This document shows positions 1-12,573 of a stretch of 64,000 nucleotides of DNA, piece by piece (position 1 is the stretch's first letter; the number at the start of each line of letters is the position of its first letter). The notes beneath the pieces are model-generated. The model did no database searches. It was not told where the DNA came from and saw only the letters and a list, made by a program, of their open reading frames with translations. A program made the position numbers and the translations under genes. The DNA lies in NCBI GenBank assembly GCA_030652315.1, contig JAUSAX010000043.1:1-64000 (forward strand), given 5' to 3'. Source of the stretch: Afipia sp. Lineage in GTDB: Bacteria > Pseudomonadota > Alphaproteobacteria > Rhizobiales > Xanthobacteraceae.

Positions 1-1303
<1,303 letters not shown>

Positions 1304-1329
1304 TCGTTCGTCACTCAAGGGCACAAACG

Positions 1330-1365
1330 AAAGCCCGGCCTCGCACGAGGCCGGGCTATTTCGTT
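1330..1365 (+). terminator. Rho-independent terminator
   Basis: aagcccggcctcgcacgaggccgggctatttcgtt hairpin between convergent genes. Confidence 0.75.
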
Positions 1366-1378
1366 GTCACGTCGTCGT

Positions 1379-2785
1379 TTACTTCGACGGCCCGAGGTCG
1401 AGCTGGGGCATTTCGATCTGCGGGATCTCGATCTTGATATTGGTGGTATCGACCTTGGTGGTGTCGATCCAGTAGGTCACCGCACCTGGCCAGTAGATGA
1501 CTATGACCACCAGTATAACTTGCATCAGCACCCAGGGCATAGCGCCCCAATAGATGTCCGAACTCTTCACCTCGGGTGGAGCGATACCGCGCAGATAAAA
1601 CAGCGCGAAGCCGAACGGGGGATGCATGAATGACGTCTGCATGTTGACGCAGAGCAGGACACCGAACCACACGAGGTCAATGCCAAGCTTGGTGGCGACC
1701 GGCGCAAGCAGCGGAATGATGATGAAGGCGATCTCGAAGAAGTCCAGGAAGAACGCCAGGAAGAACACGAAGATGTTGACGAAGATCAGGAAGCCGATGG
1801 CGCCGCCCGGCAGCCCCGTGAGCAGATGCTCGATCCAGCGCGCGCCATCCATGCCCTGGAACACGAGGCTGAAGCAGGTCGAGCCGACGAGAATGAACAC
1901 CACCATGGATGTCAGCCGCATCGTGGACGTCATCGCCTGTTCCACCAGCGGCCATGTCAAGCGACGGTGCATCGCAGCGAGGACCATCGCACCGACCGCG
2001 CCCATGGCGCCGGCCTCGGTGGGTGTCGCAAGACCGAGTCCGATGGTGCCGAGTACGAGGAAGATCAGGACTATTGAAGGGATCATGCCCCACAGCACGC
2101 GGCTGACGAGTTTCCAGTCCATTGGCTCTCGCGCGGACTCTGGAAGAGGCGGCATTTTGTGGGGCTGCAGGAGCGACACGCCGACGATGTAAAGCAGGAA
2201 GATCACGACCTGCAGGATCGAAGGACCGATCGCGCCGAGATACATGTCGCCGACGGACCGGCCGAGTTGGTCGGCGAGCACGATCAGCACCAGCGACGGA
2301 GGAATCAACTGTGTGATTGTTCCCGACGCAGCGATGACGCCGGTCGCGAGGCGCATGTCGTAACCGTAGCGGATCATGATGGGCAGCGAGATAACACCCA
2401 TGGCGATGACCGAGGCAGCCACCGTGCCGGTGATCGCGCCAAGAATGGCACCCACGATGATCACGGCATAGGCGAGACCACCCGGAATTTTTCCGAACAG
2501 TTGTCCGGTGCCCTCGAGCAGGTCCTCCGCGAGACCGCATCGCTCAAGAATCGCGCCCATGAATGTGAAGAACGGAATCGACAGCAGCAGGTCGTTTGAA
2601 ATGATTCCATAGAAGCGGAAGGGAAGAGCCTGCAGGAACGACGGATCGAAATGGCCGGTATTGATCCCGAGAATTCCAAAGAACAATCCCACCGCAGCAA
2701 GCGAAAATGCGACCGGAAATCCGATCAGCATGAACAGGATCATCGTCCCGAACATCAGCGGAGGGAAAACGCCAAACGAAAACAT
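1379..2785 (-). CDS. TRAP transporter large permease subunit (DctM)
   Basis: MFSFGVFPPLMFGTMILFMLIGFPVAFSLAAVG; multi-TM DctM-like; start chosen at internal Met of ORF 1379..2950. Confidence 0.88.
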   Translation of the reverse strand: MFSFGVFPPLMFGTMILFMLIGFPVAFSLAAVGLFFGILGINTGHFDPSFLQALPFRFYGIISNDLLLSIPFFTFMGAILERCGLAEDLLEGTGQLFGKIPGGLAYAVIIVGAILGAITGTVAASVIAMGVISLPIMIRYGYDMRLATGVIAASGTITQLIPPSLVLIVLADQLGRSVGDMYLGAIGPSILQVVIFLLYIVGVSLLQPHKMPPLPESAREPMDWKLVSRVLWGMIPSIVLIFLVLGTIGLGLATPTEAGAMGAVGAMVLAAMHRRLTWPLVEQAMTSTMRLTSMVVFILVGSTCFSLVFQGMDGARWIEHLLTGLPGGAIGFLIFVNIFVFFLAFFLDFFEIAFIIIPLLAPVATKLGIDLVWFGVLLCVNMQTSFMHPPFGFALFYLRGIAPPEVKSSDIYWGAMPWVLMQVILVVIVIYWPGAVTYWIDTTKVDTTNIKIEIPQIEMPQLDLGPSK

Positions 2786-2814
2786 CCATTGATCCTGTTC
2801 AGCAAGCTCGTGAA

Positions 2815-3381
2815 TTATTGCAGGGGAGCTTCGTAATGCGTATCGATGCGTATCGTGCCAGCGAGCGCGGCGACGCGCTTGGCGAGCTCTGCGAGTCCTT
2901 GAAGGAACAACAGCGCGAAGCCGAGCGGCAGCAGGCCCTTTGCCGGCCAAAGGATAAGACCGCCGGCGTTCATCGACATTTCGTTAGTCTTGAACGAAAG
3001 GAAGAAGAAGGGCCACGTGAGGTAAACGAGATAGGCCATCACCGGTAGCAGGAATACCGTGAAGCCGAGGATGTCGATCCAGAGGCGAGTCCTGTCGGAA
3101 ACATTGGAGTACAGCAAGTCGACGCGAACGTGTTCGTTTAGACGAAGCGTTTGAGCCGCACCCAAAAGCACAATGCCGCCGAACATGTACCACTGGATTT
3201 CGAGCAGTCCGTTCGAGCTATAACTGATCAGGTAACGAACGACGGCGTTGCCGGCGCTCACGAGACAGGCGAGCAGCACCAACCACTTCGCGACATATCC
3301 GGCGGCATCGCTAATGCGATCGATCACGCGCGTGATATTGACGATGTCCACCGTATCCCCCCCGAAAAGGTATTCATGCAC
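2815..3381 (-). CDS. TRAP transporter small permease subunit (DctQ)
   Basis: ~188 aa with 4 TM, adjacent to DctM. Confidence 0.82.
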   Translation of the reverse strand: MHEYLFGGDTVDIVNITRVIDRISDAAGYVAKWLVLLACLVSAGNAVVRYLISYSSNGLLEIQWYMFGGIVLLGAAQTLRLNEHVRVDLLYSNVSDRTRLWIDILGFTVFLLPVMAYLVYLTWPFFFLSFKTNEMSMNAGGLILWPAKGLLPLGFALLFLQGLAELAKRVAALAGTIRIDTHYEAPLQ

Positions 3382-3575
3382 TTGCCTTTAATCTCGTCTT
3401 GCAGACGCAAGCGGCAGCCTTGTTGGCAGAGGCAATATGACGCGGCGGCACCATTTCAGCGACTTACGCCGCCGTCAATTGGAAGTTTGACGGTTTCGCT
3501 GCGAAACGATGACCAACTCAAGAACGGGGAAATTTTTGTCAAAGAAGCGAGCGGCCTGAGCAACATTCGCAGCAG

Positions 3576-4613
3576 CTAGCCGCCGGTCACGCTCATGTGC
3601 CGGCTGACGCTGGGCCGATTGTGGCGGCGATCGATAATGAAATCGTGCCCCTTCGGCTTGAGCCCGATTGCCCGATCGATCGCGGCGGCGAGAAGGGTGT
3701 CGTCGTTGGACGCTCGCAGCGGTTTGCGCAGATCGGAGGCATCCTCATGGCCGAGGCACGTGTGGAGCGTCCCGGTACAGGTGATGCGAACCCGGTTGCA
3801 GGATTCGCAGAAATTGTGGGTCATCGGTGTGATGAAGCCGAGCTTTCCGCCAGTCTCGCTGACGCCAGCGTAACGTGCCGGGCCGCCGGTGTCATCGGCG
3901 AGGTCGGTCAGCGTGTATCGGGTGGCGAGGCGAGCCCGAAGCAACGAGAGCGGCAGGTACTGGTCAATTCGTCCTTCGCCGATATCGCCCATCGGCATCA
4001 CCTCGATCAGGGTGAGATCCATGCCCTTACCGTGCGCCCATTCCATCAGCGAGGGGATCTCGTCTTCGTTCATGTTCTTCAGCGCGACGACGTTGATCTT
4101 GACCTTCAGGCCCGCAGCCCGCGCAGCTTCAATGCCGCGCAGTACCTTGTCGAGATCCCCCCAGCGCGTGATGGCGCGAAACTTCGTGGGGTCGAGAGTG
4201 TCGAGCGAGACATTGATGCGCCGCACGCCGTGATCCCTGAGCTCGACGGCAAACTTCTCGAGTTGCGATCCGTTCGTTGTCAGGGTCAGCTCGTCGAGTG
4301 CGCCAGTATCAAGATGGCGGGACAGCGACTGCACCAGTGACATCACGTTGCGCCGAACCAAGGGTTCGCCGCCGGTCAGGCGCAGTTTTCGAACGCCCTT
4401 GGCGATAAAGGCAGAGCACAGCCGGTCGAGTTCTTCGAGCGAGAGAAGGTCCGATTTCGGCAGGAATGTCATGTCTTCCGACATGCAATAGAAACAGCGC
4501 AGATCGCAGCGGTCGGTCACGGACACGCGCAGATACTTGATCGTCCGCCCGAAAGGATCGGTCATCGCGGAGGTGGTGGATTCTGCCATGGAGCTCGGAA
4601 GCGATCCGGTCAT
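3576..4613 (-). CDS. moaA: GTP 3',8-cyclase MoaA
   Basis: Radical SAM motif [11 protein letters not shown] plus C-terminal [21 protein letters not shown]. Confidence 0.95.
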   Translation of the reverse strand: MTGSLPSSMAESTTSAMTDPFGRTIKYLRVSVTDRCDLRCFYCMSEDMTFLPKSDLLSLEELDRLCSAFIAKGVRKLRLTGGEPLVRRNVMSLVQSLSRHLDTGALDELTLTTNGSQLEKFAVELRDHGVRRINVSLDTLDPTKFRAITRWGDLDKVLRGIEAARAAGLKVKINVVALKNMNEDEIPSLMEWAHGKGMDLTLIEVMPMGDIGEGRIDQYLPLSLLRARLATRYTLTDLADDTGGPARYAGVSETGGKLGFITPMTHNFCESCNRVRITCTGTLHTCLGHEDASDLRKPLRASNDDTLLAAAIDRAIGLKPKGHDFIIDRRHNRPSVSRHMSVTGG

Positions 4614-4723
4614 TCAGCGGGCCTTGATTGTCGCACGATGCCAAACCGTTATGGGCTTGGTATGCCAGTCACAATCTAGGGATGATCGGCTGCGGACACA
4701 ATGAATCTGTCTGCAGGAAACCG

Positions 4724-5173
4724 TCAGCGACGCGGTGGCGGCGGGAAGGGGGAGTTCGGTTCCTCAGCCGGCTCAGCGGCTGCCGGTGCGGGTGGCTTTT
4801 TGGCTTTTGGCGCGGCTTTGGGGGCTGCCCGGCCTTTCTTGGTGGGAAGCGCCGGTTGCAACTCGGCGTAGACCGGATTCGGATCGACGACGACACCAGG
4901 GCCACTTGGGTCACGGATGATCTGAACAGGGACTGTTTCCGGCTGATACTTCGGCAGCGAGAAGGTCACAGAGAAATTTTCAGCCGCAGCGACCGAGAGC
5001 GAGCAGGGGGTTTTGCATGTTTCGCCGCTGGAGGCGCGCGCCTCAGCACCGGCGGGTAGCGATTCAAGCTGAATCGTTGCGCTCGGCGGCGTCGACTTGA
5101 GCATATCAGGCATGGAGAACGATGAGCAGCCCGCGAGACCAAGACCCGCCGCGACAACAACAATGATACGCAT
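4724..5173 (-). CDS. Lipoprotein, PEGA-like domain
   Basis: Lipobox LAGC; SLPAGAEARASSGETCKTPCSLSV PEGA-like; Pro/Lys-rich C-terminus. Confidence 0.6.
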   Translation of the reverse strand: MRIIVVVAAGLGLAGCSSFSMPDMLKSTPPSATIQLESLPAGAEARASSGETCKTPCSLSVAAAENFSVTFSLPKYQPETVPVQIIRDPSGPGVVVDPNPVYAELQPALPTKKGRAAPKAAPKAKKPPAPAAAEPAEEPNSPFPPPPRR

Positions 5174-5324
5174 GGTGCATCCGTCATGTGATGCGGTGAT
5201 AGCCGCATAGTCCCCGCGCGGACCTTAGAAGTGTCATTCCGCCCGCGCAACGGGTCGCATTGTATTCGTTAAGAGAAGGTTAACACAGAGTCTGAAATCT
5301 GAGATGGCATAAATATATTCAATA

Positions 5325-6011
5325 TCAATGCCTTATGTCTGTTTCCAGAAGGTTTGTAACAGCGTCGGGCAGTTCCCGCATGTGACCAATGACCGTGTCA
5401 GGCTTCAGTTCTGCAATCGGGATTTCCGTGTAGCCGAATTCAACTCCGATCACCGGAATGCCGGCTCGCCGCGCGACCCCTACGTCCGGCCCGGAATCGC
5501 CGACCATGATTGATCTCGAAACTTCCCCGCCTGCTTGCACTATGGTTTGGCGCAGAATAGTGGGATCGGGCTTCGCCACCCCGAACGTATCGGCCCCGCA
5601 GATCGCCGCAAATCGCCCGGTCATATCCAGCTTGTCGAGCAGAAGCTTCGAGAGGCCCTCGAGCTTGTTGGTGCAGACAGCGAACCTGAAACCCCGTCCT
5701 TCAAGCTTGTCGAGGGCGGCATGGAGACCGTCGAACGGGCGCGACGCGTCGGCGATATGGTCTTTGTAGTATGCGATGAAGTCGGCTGTCAGCCGGTCAA
5801 CATCCGCGATGCTCATGACCCGGCCTTCCAGTTCCAGACCGCGCTCAATCAGCTTGCGTGCGCCGGCCCCAATCATGGCGCGCGCCGATGCAACCGGCAC
5901 GAGTGGCAGGCCCTCACGTTGAAGCACGAAATTCAGCGCCCCAATCAGGTCGGGGGCGGTATCCACAAGGGTGCCGTCGAGATCGAACACAATCAGGGGG
6001 GAAGTGGTCAT
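5325..6011 (-). CDS. gph: Phosphoglycolate phosphatase (HAD family)
   Basis: [25 protein letters not shown] motifs. Confidence 0.88.
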   Translation of the reverse strand: MTTSPLIVFDLDGTLVDTAPDLIGALNFVLQREGLPLVPVASARAMIGAGARKLIERGLELEGRVMSIADVDRLTADFIAYYKDHIADASRPFDGLHAALDKLEGRGFRFAVCTNKLEGLSKLLLDKLDMTGRFAAICGADTFGVAKPDPTILRQTIVQAGGEVSRSIMVGDSGPDVGVARRAGIPVIGVEFGYTEIPIAELKPDTVIGHMRELPDAVTNLLETDIRH

Positions 6012-6172
6012 GGCGGATCGCTAGCGGGCGGGGCAGGATCATGCAAGGCCTGCAGCGAAATTGGTCTTATGCCGGTCCGTTTTGGCAGTTTTTTCGCCCG
6101 GAAGGCCGTATCCACCGCTGCGGAAACCGCGCTATATGCCTCGCGTTCCACGGGAACGGAACGTCGAGGGCG

Positions 6173-6886
6173 ATGATGTCGATGGACGATCTGAAAAGGC
6201 AGGCTGCTGCGCGTGCGGTCGAGCAGGTGCGGGATGGCATGAAGCTTGGGCTCGGCACCGGATCTACCGCCAAGCACTTCGTCGAACTGCTCGGCGAACG
6301 TGTGCAGGCAGGCCTGAAGGTTATCGGCGTTCCGACCTCGGAAGCGACGCGGGCCGATGCCGAGCGTTGTGGCGTACCGCTCACCACGCTCGAAGAAGTT
6401 GACCGGCTCGACCTTACCGTGGACGGCGCCGATGAAATCGACCCCAATCTCGAACTCATCAAGGGCGGAGGCGGGGCCTTGCTGCGCGAGAAGATCGTCG
6501 CGGCTGCCTCAGACCGGATGATTGTGATCGCAGACGAGTCCAAGTGGGTCAAAACCCTCGGGCGCTTTCCGCTGCCGATCGAAGTCATCCCGTTTGGCCT
6601 CGGCGCGACGCGCCGGGCCATCGAGGCGGTCTTTGCTGAAAATGGCGTTTCCGGCCAAATGGATATTCGTAAGGCCAAGGATGGCCATGCTTTCGTCACC
6701 GATGGCGGCCACTGGATTATCGATGCCCGCCTTGGCCAAATTCCGGATTCCCCCAGATTGGCGGTGTCACTGAATTCGATTCCGGGTGTGGTTGAACACG
6801 GTTTGTTTATCGGTCTCGCACGCACGGTCGTGCTCGCCGGCCCCCAGGGTATTCGCGTTATTGAACGGCCCTTGCGCCGCAATTGA
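6173..6886 (+). CDS. rpiA: Ribose-5-phosphate isomerase A
   Basis: [45 protein letters not shown]. Confidence 0.95.
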   Translation: MMSMDDLKRQAAARAVEQVRDGMKLGLGTGSTAKHFVELLGERVQAGLKVIGVPTSEATRADAERCGVPLTTLEEVDRLDLTVDGADEIDPNLELIKGGGGALLREKIVAAASDRMIVIADESKWVKTLGRFPLPIEVIPFGLGATRRAIEAVFAENGVSGQMDIRKAKDGHAFVTDGGHWIIDARLGQIPDSPRLAVSLNSIPGVVEHGLFIGLARTVVLAGPQGIRVIERPLRRN

Positions 6887-6897
6887 GGAGAATTGAG

Positions 6898-7404
6898 ATG
6901 AAGAAGTTTTCGAACGTGTTGCTCGCAGCCGGCGCGGCGCTTGCCCTGATGGTGGGTAGCGCGATGGCGCAGGCTCCGAAGCCGCCATCCGCAGCAGCCA
7001 TCGGCTATGCCAAGGAAGTACTGACGTCCAAGAATGTCAGCTCGATCTATCAGGGCGCAGTCCCGGGTCTCGTGCAGCGGACCAAGGAAGTGTTGTTGCA
7101 GGCCAACCTGAACTACCAGAAGGACCTCAACGAAGTTGCCGTTCAGGTCGCGAAGGATCTCGCCGGCCGCGAAAAGGAAATCGGCGAGGAAATGGCGCGG
7201 ATTTACGCCACCGCCTTTACCGAGCAGGAGCTGAAGGAACTGGCCGCGTTCTACAAGTCGCCGCTTGGCGTCAAGGTGATCGCGCAGGAGCCGGTGGCAT
7301 TCAATGCCGCGCGCCAGTATATGGATCAGTGGGCGCAGAAGTTCGGCGAAGAAATCAACGGCAAGTTTCGTGCTGAAATGAAGAAGCGCGGCAAGGAAAT
7401 CTAA
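6898..7404 (+). CDS. DUF2059 domain-containing secreted protein
   Basis: Signal peptide; FTEQELKELAAFYKSPLGVKVI characteristic of DUF2059. Confidence 0.8.
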   Translation: MKKFSNVLLAAGAALALMVGSAMAQAPKPPSAAAIGYAKEVLTSKNVSSIYQGAVPGLVQRTKEVLLQANLNYQKDLNEVAVQVAKDLAGREKEIGEEMARIYATAFTEQELKELAAFYKSPLGVKVIAQEPVAFNAARQYMDQWAQKFGEEINGKFRAEMKKRGKEI

Positions 7405-7422
7405 GCACGATCGGGAATTCCA

Positions 7423-8808
7423 ATGGCGGACCTGGACGTTGATCTGTTCGTGATCGGCGGTGGATCGGGCGGCGTACGTGCTGCCCGGATTGCCGCCGGT
7501 TACGGTGCAAGCGTTTTGGTCGCCGAGGAGTACCGCATGGGCGGCACCTGCGTGATCCGCGGCTGCGTGCCCAAGAAGCTGATGGTCTACGCGTCCCATG
7601 TTCGTCATGAACTGGATGACGCGGCGGGTTTCGGCTGGACCATTCCATCAGCGACGTTCGACTGGCCGACCCTGATCGCCAACAAGGACAGGGAAATTGC
7701 CCGGCTCGAGGCGGCCTATACATTCAATGTCGAAAAGGCCGGCGCCAAAATTCTAAAAGCACGCGCGACGTTCTTGGACGCACACACGCTACGCCTTTCG
7801 ACCGGCGAAACTGTACGTGCAAAACATATTCTGATCGCCACGGGCGGCGCGCCGAGCCACGGCGAGGCCATTCCGGGTATCGAGCATGTGATCTCCTCCA
7901 ACGAGGTGTTTCACCTTAAGACGTTTCCGAAGCGGATCGTGATTCAGGGCGGGGGCTACATCGCGCTGGAATTCGCCTGCATCTTCGCCGGTCTTGGTGC
8001 GGATGTGACCGTGATCTATCGCGGCGAGAATATCCTGCGTGGTTTCGATGACGACGTGCGAAAGCATGTGCGTAGCGAAATGGAAAAATCCGGCATCACG
8101 GTGCTGACCGGATGCATCGTCACCAAGGTCGACAAGCACGGTGAAGCTTTCACGGCGCATCTGTCGAGCGGATCGAGTGTTGCCGCCGATCAGGTGATGT
8201 TCGCGGTCGGCCGGCATCCGAATGTCAAAGGTCTTGGGCTGGAGAAGGCTGGCGTTGCGCTGAACCCGGTCAATGGCGGGATCGCGGTTGACGGATTCTC
8301 ACAGACCAATGTCCCGCATATCTATGCGGTCGGTGATGTCACGCATCGTATCAATCTGACCCCCGTCGCGATCCGAGAGGGACATGCCTTCGCCGACACG
8401 GTGTTCGGCAAACGGCCGATACGGGTCGACCATGCGGACATTCCGACGGCCGTGTTCACCCAGCCCGAGGTCGGCACGGTGGGGCTGAACGAGGCCGAGG
8501 CGCGGGCGCAATATACTCACGTCGATATCTACAAGACCGACTTCCGTTCGCTGAAATCGACACTGTCGGGAAGCGAATCCCGGATCATGATGAAGCTGAT
8601 CGTCGATTCCTCGACCGACCGCATTCTCGGCTGCCATATCGTCGGACCGGAGGCGGGCGAGTTGATTCAGATTGTCGGCATCGCCGTGAAAATGAAGGCG
8701 ACCAAAGCGGACTTCGACGCCACGATTGCGGTCCATCCGACTGCCGCTGAAGAGCTTGTGACCTTGCGCACCCCAAGTGCACGCCACGTCCGCCAGGCCG
8801 CGGAATAG
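7423..8808 (+). CDS. gor: Glutathione-disulfide reductase
   Basis: GGSGGVRAARIAAGYG, GGTCVIRGCVPKKLMVYAS, C-terminal HPTAAEELVTLR. Confidence 0.93.
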   Translation: MADLDVDLFVIGGGSGGVRAARIAAGYGASVLVAEEYRMGGTCVIRGCVPKKLMVYASHVRHELDDAAGFGWTIPSATFDWPTLIANKDREIARLEAAYTFNVEKAGAKILKARATFLDAHTLRLSTGETVRAKHILIATGGAPSHGEAIPGIEHVISSNEVFHLKTFPKRIVIQGGGYIALEFACIFAGLGADVTVIYRGENILRGFDDDVRKHVRSEMEKSGITVLTGCIVTKVDKHGEAFTAHLSSGSSVAADQVMFAVGRHPNVKGLGLEKAGVALNPVNGGIAVDGFSQTNVPHIYAVGDVTHRINLTPVAIREGHAFADTVFGKRPIRVDHADIPTAVFTQPEVGTVGLNEAEARAQYTHVDIYKTDFRSLKSTLSGSESRIMMKLIVDSSTDRILGCHIVGPEAGELIQIVGIAVKMKATKADFDATIAVHPTAAEELVTLRTPSARHVRQAAE

Positions 8809-9002
8809 CCGGCCCGGGTCCGGCTCGACCAAACGGTTGGCCCGGAAATCTCGCCAAAACCGGCACAGCACCCGCCAAGGCAGCCTTGTCTGAGCCGGCA
8901 AGTCCCTGATTCGGCATGCCGATTTGCAACTGGCAAGACCGGGACCACCTGTGTATAACCCGGCGCTATCACGCGATTGTCGTTTCCTGAGGAGTTTCAG
9001 TC

Positions 9003-10391
9003 ATGTCCGAGCGGTGGACGCCCGACAGCTGGCGCAAGAAGCCAGTTATGCAAGTGCCGGATTATCCCGATGCGAAAGCGTTGGCCGATGTCGAGGCGCA
9101 GCTTGCAACGTTTCCGCCGCTGGTTTTTGCAGGTGAAGCGCGCAACCTGAAGAAGGCGCTGGCCCGCGTCGCGGCTGGCGAAGCCTTCCTGCTGCAGGGC
9201 GGCGACTGCGCCGAAAGCTTTGCCGAACACGGCGCGAACAATATCCGCGATTTCTTCCGCGTACTGCTGCAGATGGCGGTGGTTCTGACCTATGCCGGCG
9301 CGCTGCCGGTGGTGAAGGTCGGCCGCATCGCCGGACAGTTCGCGAAGCCGCGCTCCTCGCCGATGGAAAAGCAGGGCGATGTCGAGTTGCCGAGCTATCG
9401 CGGCGACATCGTCAACGACATGGCTTTCACGAAAGAGTCTCGCACGCCTGACCCGCAGCGCCAGCTGATGGCTTACCGGCAGTCGGCGGCAACGCTGAAC
9501 CTGCTGCGTGCGTTCGCAACCGGCGGCTTCGCCAATCTGGGCAGCGTGCATCAGTGGATGCTCGGCTTCCTGAAGGATTCGCCGCAGTCTCGCCGTTACA
9601 AGGAGCTGGCCGACCGGATTTCCGAGGCGCTGAATTTCATGCGCGCCTGCGGCCTCGATCTCGAGAGCCATCCCGAATTGCGTGCGACCGATTTCTACAC
9701 CAGCCACGAGGCCCTGTTGCTCGGCTATGAGCAGGCCTTCACGCGCGTCGATTCCACGACCGGCGACTGGTACGCGACCACTGGTCACATGATCTGGATT
9801 GGCGATCGCACGCGTCAGCTCGATCACGGTCACATCGAATACTTCCGTGGCATCAAGAACCCGATCGGCCTGAAGTGCGGTCCGTCGCTGAAGCCGGATG
9901 AACTGATCAAGCTGATCGACGTCCTCAATCCCGACAACGAGCCGGGCCGGTTGACGTTGATCAACCGTTTCGGTTCGGACAAGGTCGATGCTCACCTGCC
10001 GCAGCTGATCCGCGCTGTGCAGCGGGAAGGCCGCGTCGTGGTCTGGTCGTGCGATCCGATGCACGGCAACACCATCACGTCGACGTCCGGCTACAAGACC
10101 CGGCCGTTCGATCGCGTGCTGTCGGAGGTGAAGTCGTTCTTCACGATCCATGCCGCTGAAGGCACCCATGCCGGCGGCGTTCATCTGGAAATGACCGGGC
10201 AGGACGTCACCGAATGCATCGGCGGCGCACGCGCGATCACCGACGAGGATCTTAACGACCGTTATCACACGGTCTGCGATCCGCGCCTGAACGCCGAGCA
10301 GTCGATCGACATGGCTTTCCTGATCGCCGAGCTTCTCAAGCAGGAGCGCGTCGGTAAGGTGAAGCCGATGCCGGCCGTCGCGGGGTTCTGA
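9003..10391 (+). CDS. Class II 3-deoxy-7-phosphoheptulonate (DAHP) synthase
   Basis: [42 protein letters not shown] typical of plant-type AroA-II. Confidence 0.95.
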   Translation: MSERWTPDSWRKKPVMQVPDYPDAKALADVEAQLATFPPLVFAGEARNLKKALARVAAGEAFLLQGGDCAESFAEHGANNIRDFFRVLLQMAVVLTYAGALPVVKVGRIAGQFAKPRSSPMEKQGDVELPSYRGDIVNDMAFTKESRTPDPQRQLMAYRQSAATLNLLRAFATGGFANLGSVHQWMLGFLKDSPQSRRYKELADRISEALNFMRACGLDLESHPELRATDFYTSHEALLLGYEQAFTRVDSTTGDWYATTGHMIWIGDRTRQLDHGHIEYFRGIKNPIGLKCGPSLKPDELIKLIDVLNPDNEPGRLTLINRFGSDKVDAHLPQLIRAVQREGRVVVWSCDPMHGNTITSTSGYKTRPFDRVLSEVKSFFTIHAAEGTHAGGVHLEMTGQDVTECIGGARAITDEDLNDRYHTVCDPRLNAEQSIDMAFLIAELLKQERVGKVKPMPAVAGF

Positions 10392-10759
10392 TGGTGCGAG
10401 TGGTGCTGTCGCGGATGTGCCGCGCCACGATCAACAGCCGGAACGGACTGGCATTTGCTTTCCGTTCCGAACAGGCTTTCCGCGAAGAGTTGATTGCGCT
10501 CCTGCTGGCGATCCCGTTGGCTTGGCTGATTGGCGTCACGCCGGTCCGCCGTCTTGAACTTGTGATGGTCGTGCTGCTGCTGATGGTGGTCGAACTCCTG
10601 AACACCGCCATCGAAAAGCTCGCCGACCGTCTCACAACCGACCACGATCCCCAGATCGGCCGCGTCAAGGACATGGGATCGGCGGCAGTCGCCGTGATGC
10701 TGCTGATCGCTGGCGCTTTCTGGCTGTTTGCGATCGCCGAACGCATAGGTCTCATCTGA
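10391..10759 (+). CDS. dgkA: Diacylglycerol kinase
   Basis: ~122 aa; MVVELLNTAIEKLADRL...KDMGSAAVAV motif. Confidence 0.92.
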   Translation: MVRVVLSRMCRATINSRNGLAFAFRSEQAFREELIALLLAIPLAWLIGVTPVRRLELVMVVLLLMVVELLNTAIEKLADRLTTDHDPQIGRVKDMGSAAVAVMLLIAGAFWLFAIAERIGLI

Positions 10760-10814
10760 ATTGTGCTCATATTGAGCAATTGCGGATGCCGCAGTCGGCG
10801 GGCTAAAAGCGATC

Positions 10815-12566
10815 ATGACCAAATCCCAGTTCACGATCACGCTCGCGCAGCTCAATCCCGTCGTCGGCGACGTCGCGGGCAACGCTGCCAAGGCCCGTGC
10901 AGCCCGCTCGCGGGCGAAAGCAGACCGCGCCGATCTGCTGGTGTTGCCTGAACTGTTCATGGCGGGCTATCCGCCTGAAGACTTGGTACTCAAGCCGGCG
11001 TTTCAGGCAGCATGCCGTGCCGAGGTTGAAGCGCTGGCGCGGGAAACTTCCGATGGTGGCCCGGCGGTGCTGATCGGCACGCCGTGGGTCGAGGACGGCA
11101 AGCTCTATAACGCCTGCGCGCTGCTTGATGACGGTCGGATCGCGGCGCTGCGGTTCAAGGTCAACCTTCCGAATTACGGCGTTTTCGACGAAAAGCGGGT
11201 GTTCGCGCGTGGGCCGGTGTCCGGCCCGGTCACGATCCGCGGCGTGCGGGTCGGCGTGCCCATCTGTGAAGACACATGGATGGAAGAATCCGAAGACTAT
11301 GAGAACGTCGTCGAATGTCTCGCGGAGACCGGCGCGGAAATCCTGATCGTGCCGAATGGCTCTCCTTACACGCGTGAGAAGAACGACATGCGGTTGTCGG
11401 TCTCCGTCGCCCGCGTGGCCGAAAGCGGGCTGCCGCTGATCTATCTCAACCAGATCGGCGGGCAGGATGAACTGGTGTTCGACGGCTCGTCCTTCGCGCT
11501 GAACGCGGATCGCTCGCTGGCTTTTCAGTTGCCGGGGTTCGTGGAAGACGTCACGACGGTGGGGTGGACCAAAGGCGAGGGCGGCTGGAGCTGCAAGGGA
11601 CCGGTAACCCCGGTGCTCGATGGCGACAGGGGCGACTACGCAGCCTGTGTACTCGGCCTGCGCGACTATGTCGGCAAGACCGGCTTCCCCGGTGTGCTGC
11701 TCGGCGTGTCGGGCGGCATCGATTCAGCCCTGTGTGCTGCCATTGCCGTGGACGCGCTCGGCGCAGACAAGGTGCGCGGCGTCATGCTGCCGTTTCGGTT
11801 TACCGCGCAGGAATCGCTGGACGACGCGGCGAAGCTCGCGAAGCAACTCGGCATCAAGTACGAGGTGCTCCCGATCGCGGCGGCGGTGCAAGGGTTTGAG
11901 GAAATCCTGAAGCCGGCATTCGCGGGGCGTAAACGTGATGTCACCGAGGAAAACCTGCAGGCCCGCACGCGCGGCGTGTTGCTGATGGCGATTTCCAACA
12001 AGTTCGGTTCGATGCTGGTGACCACCGGCAACAAGTCCGAAATGTCGGTCGGCTACGCCACGCTCTACGGCGACATGAACGGCGGCTACAATCCGATCAA
12101 GGATATCTACAAGACGGAGGTGTTCCGGCTTTCGGCGTTGCGCAATTCATGGAAGCCCGAGGGCGCGCTTGGTCCGTCCGGCGAAGTCATTCCGCCGAAC
12201 ATCATCACGCGTCCGCCGACGGCGGAACTGCGCGAGAACCAGACCGATCAGGACTCGCTGCCGCCTTACGATGTGCTGGACGCCATTCTTGAGAGGCTGG
12301 TCGAGCGCGAGGAGCCGCTGGCCTCAATCATCGCGGAGGGCTTCGATCGCGAGACCGTCACGCGCATCGACCGGCTGTTGAATATCGCCGAGTACAAGCG
12401 TCGTCAGGCCGCACCGGGCGTGAAGGTGACGCGCAAGAATTTCGGCCGCGACCGCCGCTATCCGATCATCAACAAATTCCGGGACACGGGAAAGGCGCCA
12501 GCCGCTCCTGATCATTCGCTCGTGACGCGATCGAGCCGGGGTTCAGCGGAAGCGTTCGAAGGCTAG
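10815..12566 (+). CDS. nadE: NAD+ synthase, glutamine-hydrolysing
   Basis: N-terminal nitrilase domain plus GVSGGIDSALCAAIAVDALG ATP pyrophosphatase motif. Confidence 0.94.
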   Translation: MTKSQFTITLAQLNPVVGDVAGNAAKARAARSRAKADRADLLVLPELFMAGYPPEDLVLKPAFQAACRAEVEALARETSDGGPAVLIGTPWVEDGKLYNACALLDDGRIAALRFKVNLPNYGVFDEKRVFARGPVSGPVTIRGVRVGVPICEDTWMEESEDYENVVECLAETGAEILIVPNGSPYTREKNDMRLSVSVARVAESGLPLIYLNQIGGQDELVFDGSSFALNADRSLAFQLPGFVEDVTTVGWTKGEGGWSCKGPVTPVLDGDRGDYAACVLGLRDYVGKTGFPGVLLGVSGGIDSALCAAIAVDALGADKVRGVMLPFRFTAQESLDDAAKLAKQLGIKYEVLPIAAAVQGFEEILKPAFAGRKRDVTEENLQARTRGVLLMAISNKFGSMLVTTGNKSEMSVGYATLYGDMNGGYNPIKDIYKTEVFRLSALRNSWKPEGALGPSGEVIPPNIITRPPTAELRENQTDQDSLPPYDVLDAILERLVEREEPLASIIAEGFDRETVTRIDRLLNIAEYKRRQAAPGVKVTRKNFGRDRRYPIINKFRDTGKAPAAPDHSLVTRSSRGSAEAFEG

Positions 12567-12573
12567 GCTCGCC

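Noticed and set aside
6067-7608. 513-aa minus-strand ORF across rpiA, DUF2059 and gor
   Set aside because: Antisense to three recognised genes; low-complexity Arg/Ser/Pro composition typical of a shadow frame
8997-10268. 423-aa minus-strand ORF
   Set aside because: Antisense to class II DAHP synthase; no domain seen
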